Shown: positions 39,745-51,074 of the stretch, piece after piece
How positions within the stretch are numbered: position 1 is the first letter of the stretch
Layout: the number at the start of each line of letters is the position of its first letter
Assembly (NCBI GenBank): GCA_944472135.2
Contig: OX235266.1
Span: forward strand, 14,115,925-14,179,924
DNA from: Trichobilharzia regenti
Lineage: Eukaryota; Platyhelminthes; Trematoda; Strigeidida; Schistosomatidae
Length of the DNA stretch: 64,000 nucleotides
Direction of reading: 5' to 3'
Notes under the pieces: model-generated
Database searches by the model: none
The model's input: only the letters and a program-made list of their open reading frames with translations
What the model was told of the DNA's origin: nothing
Made by a program: the position numbers and the translations under genes

Positions 39745-40915
39745 AAAACCGGTGAAGAATAAATGCTCTTGTCATCGCCAAGTAAAATACTCAGTTGCGT
39801 CATCCTGGGAAGAATAAAAGATGAATTTGATGCGGAACTCCACCAAGAACAACCTAGATTCAGGAAAGGCAATTAATGAACAGGCTGAATAGGAAATCTA
39901 TGCATCATCATCATAGAATGGCAATCAAACCTTTCTCTTCCTCAATTTCATTGACTTTGAAAAGTAATTCTGAAACTATTTCACAACACTAAGGCGTGCA
40001 AGTGTCTTATTTATTTATTTTTTATTTTTGATTACAGCTTGATTCCACACTGTACTTTTGGTACAAGTATGGAATTTTCAGCGTGGATATCGGTAGCCCA
40101 AAATTCGCAGGCTGACCATTGATATCAGGTGTGCGTCGGCGTGGGCTCGAACCCCTGACCATGTGGATGGTCGGCGAGAGTCCTAACCACTGTGCCACCA
40201 AGTCTTTATGAACCTCATTCAACAGCTGGCTATATGACAGTGATATGTGCCAGGTGATCCACAACCGGAAACTCAATGGAGTCTTTGGGAGTAAGGACGG
40301 AAGTAATACCATGCTACTTAGAGTCATCGATGATATTCCTAACTGTGATGGACTGGATTATGTCTGAGACCGTGGGAAGTGAGATGACGTGAATATCCTT
40401 GACAGATAAGAAAACTGTGGAAGATGTGGATTTCGCAGATAATCTATATCTAGGAAGCATCGTTCCCACTACTTGCGCCATGGATGATGTCAAAACCAGA
40501 TTATGGGAAAGGCAAGGCACACCTTCAACACTCTGAAGTCAGTTTGAAAATCTTCTGCACTTAGAATCAACAACAAGATTCAAATTTTCAACACAAATGT
40601 CAGTGAAGTCAGTCAATTCTTCTATATGGGTCATCGGCGTCATGAAAAGCATTCCCGACAGGTTAAAGACTTTTATCAGCGACTTCCGTCACTCCCTTCT
40701 GAAGATTAAATGATTGTTGGTTGACATGGCATGCAAAGCCACTGTTCGAGTGGAATCTGAGTGGGAAATGGTGAGTGGAGCGTCAATTTGACAATAGCAT
40801 GAAGGAGATCATGTGAGGAGGGAATGGGAGGCTATGGACACTCATGAGACCAGCTGAAGATGACCACAGGGAATAGGGCATAGTGGTGAAGTGTTCTTGA
40901 AGCAGTTAGATGATA
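39745..40915 (+). mobile_element. RTE-C LINE, split by a T-SINE
   Basis: It starts further 5' than other C copies: ILGRIKDEFDAELHQEQPRF (about 39808-39865), FIDFEK-like (39950), then the T-SINE (40022-40207), then the 'NLIQQLAI...' and 'SWL/DYV'-like pieces, 'DNLYLGSIV', FNTNVSE, GSSAS-like and the C-terminal domain to about 40915. It is heavily mutated. Confidence 0.65.
40022..40207 (-). repeat. T-SINE: tRNA-derived SINE with a CR1-like 3' end
   Basis: Reverse strand: TGGCACAGTGGTTAGG (A box), GGGTTCGAGCCC (B box), body, gctgaaaattccatacttg, 'ccaaaagtacagtgtggaat', and an A-rich tail ending (AAAT)n. It is the clearest copy for comparison with the LINE end at 63820-63880. Confidence 0.85.
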
Positions 40916-40919
40916 TGGT

Positions 40920-41435
40920 GCGAGTTTCATTCGCAGAGATAAAATCGGTTCATTATCTTTAATTATGTAAGTTAAAAGAAAATTCCAACTAGAGGATTCC
41001 TAGAAGCATTGTTTATTTCGAGATGAACATGTGTCTTCTGAACGTTAGTGATTTGTGCTACCAAGCATTAAAACGAAGATTATGTCCTCCATATAGCTCA
41101 CTGACAGCTGCATACAATCTAACGTCAATCTAATGTCATTTAACCAGCAGATAGTGCTTAACATGTGATAGACGTATATATACTAACACACTCGGAACTA
41201 AACAATCTTACCCACTGATGACAGCTATCTGTAGAACTGAATAATCCCCTCAATTTATCAGCCTACAGACTCACTATCACTGAACATGTAGTGCTGGTCT
41301 TCACTATTTAAGCTGACTGTTCAAGTTGAAGTCATGCGGCAAAGCACTTACAATGTCCTATCACGTCCAACTGTTTGTGAATGACTTTCTGCTAAATGAG
41401 TACACATTAAAACTCATTCCTCTGAGTTCTGAACC
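40920..41435. other. No gene or repeat recognised
   Basis: No supported exon or repeat between the RTE-C end and the Smα-like piece. Confidence 0.35.
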
Positions 41436-41439
41436 GACT

Positions 41440-41620
41440 ATAGCGCCTTAAGCTTTAGCTTTGAAATTTTAGTAGCGGTAGTGATTTTTATTTTTGTTTT
41501 ACGAACTGAGGTTGTTAACCTCACGCCCTACCTTCCCTGTTTACCGGGCATACTACCGGCAGAGAGAGAGAGAGGTCCACTTGTGCGTCGACTGGCAATC
41601 GAATCCGGACAATATGAGAC
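41440..41620 (-). repeat. Smα-like SINE, partial
   Basis: Reverse strand retains the 'accgctactaaaatttc' tail part, the ggtaaac body and a GATTCGATTGCC B-box relic. A (GA)n expansion at 41560-41574 interrupts it. Confidence 0.55.
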
Positions 41621-41764
41621 GTGGTTGAGCAGCACTGTATCATTGGAACACCTACACAGTGAGTATCAACCTACATGGTGCGAAATCCTCCAAACATTCA
41701 GTGAAAGACCAGCATGAAAATGCAACTATATTTCAGAAAAACAATGTATATTTACTATTCCTGA

Positions 41765-42985
41765 TATTCGCTTTTTCCTCGAGGATTCGGAAGATATGCA
41801 GCTAAGAAGTGATTGAAGAAGAACTGCATAATCTCCGAAGAACCCTGATGGAAAACAGTTTTCCGCCCAGGTTCATAGACAAGAATCTCAAATCTAAGAA
41901 GACTTCCGAGCAAGTCCAATCCGTTCCAAGAAAAATACTTCTGCTTAATCTAGAATTCAAAAGTGGTATTGAAGCAGAAATCCTTCGTAAACGCCTCTCC
42001 AAATCGCTGAGGAAAACATAATTCGCCACGGGCTCACGACTAACGTTTTCCTGTAAGAAACTGTTCAGCCAGAACGCGAAAGACTAGCTGTTGCATTGGG
42101 CCACTTCACCGTGCATACACCAGTTTACTTGCTCATGCCGAGCTGAGTACATTGGTCGTACCATGCGCCAACTTGAAAAAACGCGCTTGTGAACACTATC
42201 CAACCTGGCTAGTAAAAGGAGAACGAAAACGTGTATATAGTTCGGTGACAGAACATCTGGTGAATTCAGGACATTCAGCGCCATTCAAGAAACCCTTCAA
42301 AATCATAAACAAGATTCGATAAAACCTATCAAAGGGAGTGAAATTAAGACATCTGGGCATAGCCGAGGTACTAGCTATCCAAAAGCTCAAATCCACGCTA
42401 TTTATCCAAAAGAAATACGTCCAACCCTTGTCCCTGCCATGGCCAACATAAACAGGTAATTCTTTTAGTAATGACCATCCCATTGTTTTTCTTATCCAAA
42501 CTTCTTGTTAATTCATGTTATTTTTAAGTTTTTCTTAATCCCTCCTATTTACACTACCATATTTTCATATCTGAACTTCCTGTCTATTTTGTCATTTTAT
42601 TATTTCTACATATTTAATCTCTATTTGCATAAACAGTTATTCATCACATTAGTTGTGATCCGACTAGATTTTTTTATCCAAACATCCTGTCTATTTTTGT
42701 TATTTCTACATTTCTAACCCCCAAATGCACAACAACATGTCAATCTTCTTAGTAATTATAATGCTACTTTGTTCGAGTTTTATCCGTCCCCCTCCCCTGT
42801 TTATTATGGCATTTTAATTCCTAATTGTAATTTTTATTAATTTGACCCTTAACCGGAAATTATTCTGGAAGTTTCCTATCCATTTGTTATAAAAATACAC
42901 AAATGTACAGCCTAGTTGACGGTGACTTCGTCGAAAAGAAGATTTTCTTCGCTGCATTTGTCTTCTTGATAATTCGTATGATCCA
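41765..42985 (+). mobile_element. Penelope-like element C-terminal copy
   Basis: The connector is in one frame (41809-42021): EELHNLRRTLMENSFPPRFI, then RKILLLNLEF...ILRKRLSKSL. After a frame break come the AEYIGRT-like relic (about 42135-42165), EHYPTWLVKGERKRVYSSVT and HLVNSGHSAP (42180-42290), then LAIQKLKSTLFIQKKYVQP (about 42360-42430). A 3' UTR of about 500 bp ends near 42985 with 'ctagttgacggtgacttcgt'. Confidence 0.75.
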
Positions 42986-43081
42986 ATGTGTATATTCATC
43001 CCAAATCCCAAATTTGTTTAACTAAAACAAAAATCCATTTTACATATTTTAAAATTATTTTTGCAATACAATTTCACATAG

Positions 43082-43285
43082 TATCAAGGATCAAACGATT
43101 TTACGACAAAGCACTCACAACATACGTTAGACAGTTACACCTTCAGGTTATGAATCTTGAACGATTGATTAGTCGTAATCTAACAACTGACCTTATATCG
43201 TGTTCACAACAAGTACTAAAAGTTTCAACTGATATCTCCGTTGGGAGACAGATAGATAGACGTCTTAGGCACGTTCAACTTCAAG
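43082..43285 (+). CDS. Likely internal exon of an unknown gene
   Basis: The acceptor is polypyrimidine-poor but ends TTTCACATAG; the donor is CAAG|GTATCC. It is 204 bp, phase 1 at both ends, and open throughout. The 68 residues look like a real helical protein: FYDKALTTYVRQLHLQV, then ERLISRNLTTDLISCSQQVL, KVSTDISVGRQIDRRLRHVQ. There is no similarity to the transposon families around it. No protein family is recognised. The next candidate exon in matching phase is 55740-55897. Confidence 0.5.
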
Positions 43286-43429
43286 GTATCCAAGATTTGA
43301 AGCAGACAAACGAGTATTTCTCTTTATAAAATCAAAATAGCTAATTCTTTACAGAATTCTTTATAAGTGACTTTTAAGTATCTTTGGTCGACAGTGAATA
43401 TTAGACTGCCAGAAACGATAGACAGACAA

Positions 43430-43650
43430 CATAGAAGTATGGCAGGCAGCTGACTGTTACTGAACAAGTATGCAAAAAGAAAATGGAGACACAGATTAGA
43501 CACTCGGTGCAGAAACATTCAAGTGACATCACACCTCAGATTCCTGAATGGAACCCTTAGTGGGAAATTATATGTTTGAAGTCGGTCTGAGAGTGACATG
43601 AACAAAGACAATATGAAGAGAAAATAAAATCTTGTAGACAGTCAAGAAAG
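43430..43650 (+). mobile_element. RTE-C LINE C-terminal scrap
   Basis: 'aagtatgcaaaaagaaaatgg' (nuclear-basic KYAKRKW-like), '...gtgacatcac', 'aatggaaccc' and 'gagagtgacatgaa', in the order of the RTE-C C-terminal domain. No open frame. Confidence 0.5.
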
Positions 43651-43744
43651 CCAGTTAAAATAACTTTTATTCATTAAGATATGAAATAGGTATATTATGG
43701 ACACCAAAAGATGCACCATATAAACTCGCATAATTTGTGTGATG

Positions 43745-44800
43745 GACGCTCTGTTGGTCTGTCTATTTTCGACATAGAACTTTGCACCGATGTGCACCAG
43801 TTCAAGTCACCACACTGCCTTCACGAAGCGCATAAAGCAAGAGAAGAAAATAGAAGAAAGGCATAATAGAAACAGTAAACAGAGCTGTGAGACAAAAGAA
43901 TAGTAATAACGAAGAACAATATAGTTTCATCTGAAATTATAAGTCACAAGGAGTGCATGCATCTGCACCAGACATTGAGGACGATTTTGAGCCATATCAC
44001 CAATTGTTTTCAGCTGTCATTGGTTTTTACCGTCCCGAGGACCCCAACCAGTCAAGAAGTCTACACCTCCCTACGTGGCTAGCTGGATTAAACTAACTGT
44101 TGTGGATTTCATTGACTGGTGAGGCCACGTTTTGGTTTGCCTTCCGCTGGCTAGCTCTTTTCCAGCCTGACCCTATGTCAGCTAACATTTCCCATTGTCT
44201 AGGAAGGCGATGACTAGGCATGCGTAACACATGTCCTAAACACCTCAGTCGATGTAGCTTCACAGCCTCGTCAATTGATTTCCCCTCCCGTCTACCTAGC
44301 ACTCGACGCCTAACCTCAATATCGCTCACCTTATTATACCACTTCACACGGGAGATAGAACGCAGGCACCTATGATCAAAGACAGTCAGCTGGTCTTTTC
44401 ATGCCTTCCATTCTCAATGGCCAGGTCTCACAGCTAGCCATAAAGGAGGACGGAGCGGACTGATGAGCAGTACACCCGCCCTTTGGTTGATAACCAGCCG
44501 GATATCACGTCTACTAAGCTAGAGACGGCGTAAACTGGCATATACGAAACTAGCCCTCTGTATCCGTGCTGAGATTTCGTCAGAGATCAACCCATTGGCG
44601 TTGGCTGATGCAACTTCCCGAATAAATGAAGCGGTCAACTAGCTCTACCACTTCACTTTCTATTTCTAATCTAGGAGTCAGTGTAGTCCAGTCCTGTAGC
44701 ATCGTTTTACATTTGACGGACGCTGAGACTGAACTAAACGGTTGTCTGAAGGGTCTACCCTTTGCAACAAGCTTTTGACCTAAAGTCCAGTCCATTGGAG
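43745..44800 (-). mobile_element. RTE-A2 LINE 3' copy, antisense
   Basis: Reverse strand: QDWTTLTPRLEIESEVVELV (about 44640-44700), KWYNKVSDIEVRRRVLGRRE (44280-44347), KLHRLRCLGHVLRM, then the 3' UTR and a short (CAGA)n tail at 43755. The frame is broken. To the right it joins the R1-like repeat. Confidence 0.75.
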
Positions 44801-45200
44801 CATTGGAGTAGCGTCAGCATCTACGTTCACATAGTAGCCGGTGACTAAAACACGCTCGTGCACCATTTGATCCTTTCATATTCTCGTGCTCATGGTCACA
44901 ACAGGTTTGGAATTAGGATTTTCCAACTCCCCTAGGTAGACTATCATATCCAATAGTTCGGTAGTTTGCCATAGAAGTTCGCTGCCACTGCCAAGTAAAC
45001 TCAGAGAACAGTATTTGCCAAGCATAGCTATATGAGAACTTGAGGAGAGGAAGATTGAAATGCAGCCACCCTTGGTCATATCAGGCCGTCTATGGGGGGC
45101 GGGCAGTTAAAGTTGACAGAAGAGAATTGAAAGCAATGGAGGTTCGATTCTGTTAAAGCCGTCTGTCCCACTAGGAACAAGTGGAACGAATAATAACGTC
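44720..45200. repeat. R1-like repeat and RTE-C terminal scrap
   Basis: 44720-44960 shares pieces with 15740-15950 (agcttttgacct/attt, 'gtttggaattagg', 'ttttccaactcccc'). 45100-45190 resembles the RTE-C end ('gaaagcaatggaggttcgat', 'cccactaggaacaagt'). Confidence 0.4.
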
Positions 45201-45358
45201 TGTGAAAGGTTTCTGAATTACAAAATAGATGAATAGATGACTGCACACACACACACACATACGTCAACAGTTCGAATTGTTCTTTTAAATTCACACATTT
45301 ATAAGACTTAGGAACACAAACATACATATTACATTTATTTTGTAATTATTCTATTTTA

Positions 45359-45491
45359 CTTTTCAAGTATTGGTTTTGTAGGGATTTTGTTTGATTGCAT
45401 GGAGGATTTAATCATGAGCTGACATCAGTTAGAGAACCACTGGAAAACCTGGAAGTACTGGACAGCTGTCCAGTACTCCCAGGTTTTCCAG
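45359..45491 (-). repeat. FB-SINE, minimal palindromic copy with perfect 13 bp duplication
   Basis: A 133 bp insertion between TTATTCTATTTTA at 45346-45358 and 45492-45504. On the reverse strand it begins with the hairpin ctggaaaacctgggagtact/its inverse around ACAGCTGT and ends ...ccaatacttgaaaag. Nothing but one arm and a truncated opposite arm is left. Confidence 0.8.
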
Positions 45492-45724
45492 TTATTCTAT
45501 TTTAGTTTTCAGTGTCCATAATTATGTGTTGCGGCACAACGGTGAACAGTTTGAAGGATTATTCTTGATACCAAAATAAATGGTATCATTATATACAAAT
45601 AATCGATGAAATGTAATTATAATTAACTGAACGAAAAAAGTAATAATAACAATAATATAAGTTAACAAGAAATCTAATTTGGAATGTCTCAGATTTACAG
45701 AAAAGCGAAAAGCGAAAAACTCAG

Positions 45725-46012
45725 GTCGGGTGTGAGGACAAATACTCGCCGAAGACATTGGTTAGCGGTCGCACCATTGGATCGAGTCCTAGTGGTTGAG
45801 TGATCTACGAGCTGGCTCGCCTTGTTATCAGAAAGTCCTGGGTTCGAACCACGTGGTGTGGGAGCGTACTGCCAAATAAAACCCAAACTATAACGACGCA
45901 GCTGTCCAATACTTCCAGCTGGTTTTCCAATGGTTCTCTAACCGATGTCAGCTCATGATGAAATCCTGTAACCGATCAATAAAAATCCCTACAAACCAAT
46001 ACTCGAAAAACT
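45725..46012 (+). repeat. FB-SINE right arm
   Basis: tRNA-like: 'tagtggttgagtgatctacg' with B box gggttcgaacc (45839-45849). A degenerate hammerhead-like region is near 45868-45900. It ends 'ctacaaaccaatactcgaaa'. Confidence 0.65.
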
Positions 46013-46339
46013 CATTTAATTTGAATCTTATTCGATCGTTGAGGTGAGGTAAGTTGAACTAACTACCCACAGAGCATAGATTGTCTACTTGTCTAACTTC
46101 TGTGAGAGACTTATTGTCAAATAGTTTGACATGCTCTGAAATTGTGAACCCTGGTATACATGAAGATAACCAAGCCTCTGTGGTTAAAAATCATAAGGTA
46201 TTTAAGACTGTCATCTCAGTCCCCGGGACCATGGTATGGCGGTTCTCATGACTACCTTTCAATGAATTAACATAAGTTTGGTTTCCGGCGGTAGCAAGTA
46301 GTTTTCACCAGTTCTTATCAACCAAGCCAAAGTACACTT

Positions 46340-46470
46340 AGACTTTTCTTAGCTAGTATTAAGCCTGGTAAAGAGGGAAGATCAGATTTCAGGCTAGCAG
46401 CCCTACCCTGTACAAGTAATACCACTGCTACTAAATCTCTAACAGCTTAAAACCCGATATTCCATGGGGA
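46340..46470 (+). repeat. Smα-like SINE 3' part
   Basis: 'tattaagcctggtaaagagg', 'ggctagcagccctacc', 'taccactgctactaaatctc', and 'ttccatggggaaagcaaagg'. The tRNA-like head is missing. Confidence 0.6.
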
Positions 46471-46744
46471 AAGCAAAGGGATGAAACAAGGAAGACATTA
46501 TGAGTATCAACAAGTAAGGGGTCGTTATCATGATAAAAATTGCTTACAAATTAAAAGCAACTACTTTCCACCTGTCAATGAACCATGCTCGACTGTTATC
46601 ACAAAATGTGTTGCACACACGTAAAGAAATCCATAAACATTCAGTGACATATTGGTTGAATAATCACTGCTGAGCTCTTCTGTTTAACTGAAAGTCTGTA
46701 GAGTCAGTTAACCACTGTATTCAAGAGTTAAATATCATCAAAGG

Positions 46745-47390
46745 TAGGTTACAAGATTTCATCATGACCAGCTGACATTGATTAGATAACCATTGGAAAA
46801 CCAGCTGGGAGTAATGAACAGCCGTTTCGTCCTAGTTTGGGACTCCTCACCAATACACACTCACATTGTGGGTTTCGAACCCAGGGCTTTCTGGTTAGAA
46901 GGCGAGATAGCTGGTAGACTATCAGGCCACTGGGACTCGATCCATTGGCCAGCCCATGAATTCCAACTACTGCCAATGCATGCTTACTAGCGACTAGCCC
47001 TATTCAGGTAGGCAGCCATCTGGGGTTCTAGTGGGAAACCGTGACCAGTAGGGTACAACAGCAGGTTGAAGATGAGGCAGTAACTCATCGAAGAAGACAT
47101 TGAGAAGTGGTCACGCTCTGTCATGAATTGGCAGAAGTTAGAATTGATGGGCTGGCCGTTGGATCGGGTCTCATTGGCTTGACGGTCTATGAGCTAGCTC
47201 GCTAGCCTTGTAACCAGAAGGTCCGGGATTCGAACCACAGTGGGCAAGTGCTGATTAAGAGTCCCAAACTAGGACCAAACACCTGTCCAATACTCCCAGG
47301 TGGTTTTCCAATGGTTCTGTAACCAATGCCAGCTCATGATGAAATCCTGTAACCAATCAATCAAATCCCTACAAACCAATGCTTGAATCC
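46745..47390. repeat. FB-SINE, full paired inverted copy
   Basis: The left arm (reverse sense) begins 'ttacaagatttcatcatgac' and has B box ggtttcgaacccaggg (46868-46883). The right arm (sense) has 'cattggcttgacggtctatg' and 'gggattcgaaccaca'. The ends are inverted copies: the right end is gatgaaatcctgtaaccaat plus 'ctacaaaccaatgcttgaa'. Hammerhead-like cores lie at 46824-46858 (reverse) and 47250-47283 (forward, CTGATTAAGAGTCCCAAACT...GGACCAAAC). Both catalytic cores are mutated. Confidence 0.75.
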
Positions 47391-47594
47391 TCAAAGGTAA
47401 TTCTGTATTCTCATTTTGCAAATTCACTAATATTTATCTGTTAAGAACTGTGTACGCTTACATATCCCATATTCTTTTGGTGTAAACTTCCATAGCTATT
47501 TAGTGAAGTATAAGTACCATTATTATTCCCTTGGGTGTCAAGTGAAAAACGGAGTATCAGAAGTTCATTGACACTTCACTATGTTATCATCAGT

Positions 47595-48165
47595 TCCTTT
47601 TAGCTTGCTGCGTGGTTGACCACAGGCTTTCACTTCCTTCTCCTTCCACACGATCTCCTACTTGGCAGCCTCGAAGTGACTCCCGACTCGTAGTTTCCCA
47701 TTCTGAATTTATCCGAATGCCTGGTGTGTTATGTTATTCAATGGTTTCTTCAGTATGTGACCAACCTTCAATCTCCATTTTCCCCTGCATATTCCTTGGA
47801 CGATAAATTGTTGGTTGGTTCGTTGCACTCCAGAGTTCTTTGTTACTAATCCTTGCTCACCTTCTGATCCTCAGTATGCACCAAAGGCAGATGTTGATAG
47901 AGGTCTACAGTCTGCTGGAAATGGTTCTGGTGACGTTCCGTGTTTCTGAACCATGTCGAAGCATTGAATGAATTGAGATCAGTGTTAAAAAACCGAATCC
48001 GTTTCCTCGTACCAAGTATAGCAAACCTGCAAACTGATTTCAGAGCAGTGGATATCTGTCTTGTTGATTGCATGGTGACAAGTGTGAATTCACCACGATT
48101 TCCTTCGACACTCTTTGAAATGAGTAAATCCAGAGACACTAGTGATGATCAGCTCTGCCCCAAAT
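47595..48165 (-). mobile_element. RTE-C LINE remnant, antisense
   Basis: Reverse strand: KRIRFFNTDLNSFNASTWFR (about 47945-48005), TERHQNHFQQTVDLYQHLPL, 'HTEDQKVSKD', then the C-terminal domain down to 47600. Frames are broken. Confidence 0.65.
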
Positions 48166-48169
48166 GAAT

Positions 48170-48865
48170 GAAATAATCGTCCAGTGTTCAGCTCATTACG
48201 ATATAGCTAGTAAGCAGTACTTTTTGAGGTTAATGCTTCCATACTACTCAGATCAATCAGTAGTATGTGCCACCATGATATATTGCAATAATGTTTTTGT
48301 TCTAAATTTCGTACTTTTAGTTGACACTATCATAATTTCCACTAGACAGAGTCAAATATTTTCGGTGTGATATGAGTCGTTTGAATCACTCACTAGATTC
48401 AGTGGTGTTCGTTAGTCAAATCGATGTGATCTGAACGCTGGAGGATGGTTTCCCTCTTTTAGGATAGAGATAGTCAGTTACATGACTCGTTTCAGGGTTA
48501 TATATATATCATTTCAAAAAATCCTAATTCCTTCTGATTATTTGGGTAAACCAGTAAGGTGTAAATTGCGATAGGATTTTTTCACCAAGTAATCGGTTCT
48601 AGCCAGATCTCTGTTCACAGTTTTCGCTTTGAAGACCGAAAATATAGACATCTCCATATGTGACCAACTATTGCTGTTGTGCTAACAAAAAGGACCAATT
48701 ATATACTCCAATATACGAACGGCATTTTCACGTTTGGACTGGCCTGTCTGATAGAAAGTGAACACCGGTGAAAATTTCAGAATTCAGAAGGGACAAGTGC
48801 CTAATTTCCTCGAGTTTTCATCAATTTATTATTATTTATTTATTATATCCATTTCCAAAGTTTTT
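48170..48865. other. No gene recognised
   Basis: A fragment at 48480-48520 holds a short TA run. Nothing else is supported. Confidence 0.35.
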
Positions 48866-48869
48866 CCCA

Positions 48870-50465
48870 TCTAAACCGATAAAGGAATCTCATCTGTTCT
48901 TTTCCCTCAAGGATTCAGAAAATATGCGCTGAGGAATCTGTTCACAAAGAGCCACAAAATCTCTAAAGAATCTTGATGCGAATTGGTTTCCCGCACATAC
49001 AAGAACTTGAAACCACAGGAAGCTACTAAAGAGATCCAAATGGCCCTCAGAGACATTCTACTTCTGAATCTCAAATTCGAAAATGATACTAAAAGAGAGA
49101 TACTGCGAAAATGGCTTCGAAAACCTTTCAGTAAAACACACTTCTCTGAGAATAACCCTACGAGTGAAAATTTCTTCCAAGAAACCATTTGTTCAACACG
49201 TAAAAGATAAGTTGTCATACTGAGCCAACTTAACACGCATATACTAGTTCATGTGCTTCTGCGGAGCTCACTAAACTGACGGTGACATCCGTCCACATGT
49301 ATGATGCACTTGAGAATACTAACCAACGTGGCTAGTAAAGAATAAAAGCAGATGTGTTTGTAGCATGGTAACAGAACATCTGGTGAACTCGGAACGTTCG
49401 GAATCGTCTAAAAAGTCCTATATAAGAGCATATCAAACCTCCCAAAGGCATGGAAATCAAGACATTATTGGCACAGCTGAAACACTAGGAATCCAAAAGT
49501 TAAAGCCAACACTATATATTCTGGAGAAGTAAGTCCAAACTCTGTCTTTAAAACGGCCATCATAAACAATTTTCTCAATAATTATTATTCATTATGTTTC
49601 CTTTTTGGTTGGAGGACTTCATCATGAGCTGACATCAGTTACAGAACCATTGGAAAACCATCACTGGAGTGCTGGACAGCTGTTTCGCCAACCTAGTTTG
49701 GGACTCTTCAGCAGCACGCGCCCATGCCGCAGTGTTCGAACCTAGGACCTTCCGGTCACAAGTCTCGCGAGCTAGCTCGTAGACCATTAGGCCTCTGAGA
49801 GCAGATCCAATGACCAGCCCATGAATTCCAACTCTTGCCAATTCACGACATAGCGTGACCACTTCTCAATGTCTTCATCTATGAGTTACTGCCTCACCAT
49901 CAACCAGCTGCACCCTACTGGCCACGGCTTCCTACTAGAACCCCAGGTTAACTGCCTGAATAGGGCCAGTTGCTGGTAAGCATGAATTGATAGAAGTTAG
50001 AATTCATGGGCTGACCACTGGATCAGGTCCCAGGGGCTTAATGGTCTACAAGCTGGTTCGCTTTGTAGCCAGAAGGTCCTGGGTTCAAACTCCCCAATGT
50101 GAGTGCGTACTGATAAAGGGTCCAAAACTAGGTTAACCATACTGCTTTTCAGTACTTCCAGCTGGGTTTCCAATGGTTTTCAAACTGATGTCAGCTGGTA
50201 ATGATGAAATCCTTCAACCAGTCGAAAAAAATTCCCTACAAAACCAATGTGTTTTTTTTATCCAAACTTCCTACTCGGTTTGCTATCATTACGTTTTTAA
50301 TCCTTATTTGTAATCTTGTTATATTCGTTATAATTTTGTCGTCAACCGAGTTCTGGAACTTTCTCATCCATTCACAACATATACACATACACACAAATAT
50401 ACCGCTTTAGTTGATCGTGAATTGGTCAGAAAGAAACGTTTCTTCTCCATGCAGCCTTCCATTTT
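48870..50465 (+). mobile_element. Penelope-like element, split by an FB-SINE
   Basis: The left part (48870-49600) reads like the 41765 copy: the connector with MALRDILLLNLKFENDTKRE and ILRKWLRKPF (about 49040-49130), then decayed 'WLVKN-KQMC' and the end 'TLYILEK'. The 3' UTR resumes after the SINE at about 50255 ('tttttatccaaacttcctac') and ends near 50465 with 'tagttgatcgtgaattggtc'. Confidence 0.7.
49605..50262. repeat. FB-SINE, paired inverted copy inside the Penelope-like element
   Basis: The left arm begins 'ggaggacttcatcatgagct' and the right arm ends 'gatgaaatccttcaacc' plus 'ctacaaaaccaatg'. There are two tRNA-like arms (gtgttcgaacctaggacctt at 49732; gggttcaaactcc at 50082). A reverse hammerhead-like core lies at 49682-49718 and a forward one at 50108-50140; both are changed in the core. 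Confidence 0.75.
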
Positions 50466-50504
50466 GTAAATTTTTTCCCATGCTCCTCAATTAAAACATA
50501 TTCT

Positions 50505-51070
50505 CTACAGTTCGGCTTGTAAGGGTTAGTTTTGTCTTAACGAGTTGATCATAGATTGATATCAGTTAGAGAACCATTGAACACCAGGGAGTACTGGACA
50601 GCGGTTTAATCCTAATTTGGGAATCATAGGCAGTAAGCATTCACCGCCAGGGTTCAAACCCAGGACTTTCTGGTTACAAGGCAAGCTAGCTCGTATACCA
50701 TTCAGCCACTGGGACCTGATTCAATGGCCAGTTCATGAATTCTAAGTTCTGCCACTTTGTGATTTAGCGCAACCCCAACCATTGTCGTAGGTGGGACATC
50801 CATCATCACACATGACATCTGGATGAACCTCACTGGTCAAGACTTCTCACTAGAACTCCAGAAAACTGTCTTGCAGCAAGTCAGTCACTAGCGCGTATCA
50901 GATTAATTTTCTATTATTTGGTTTGTAAGGGTCCTGGGTTCGAACTCCACTGGGTGCATACTGCCAATGATTCCCAGATGAGAATGAAACAGCTGTCCAG
51001 TACTCCCTGATGTTCAATGGTTCTCTAGCTAATAACAATCTGTGATCAACTCGTAAAAATCAAACATATT
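50505..51070. repeat. FB-SINE, paired inverted copy
   Basis: The left arm starts 'ttaacgagttgatcatagat', and the right arm ends with the inverse, 'tctgtgatcaactcgtaaaa'. tRNA-like arms at 50650-50715 (reverse) and near 50935 (ctgggttcgaactcc). It belongs to the same subtype as 13947-14484, with 'gttgatca' ends. Confidence 0.7.
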
Positions 51071-51074
51071 CATC

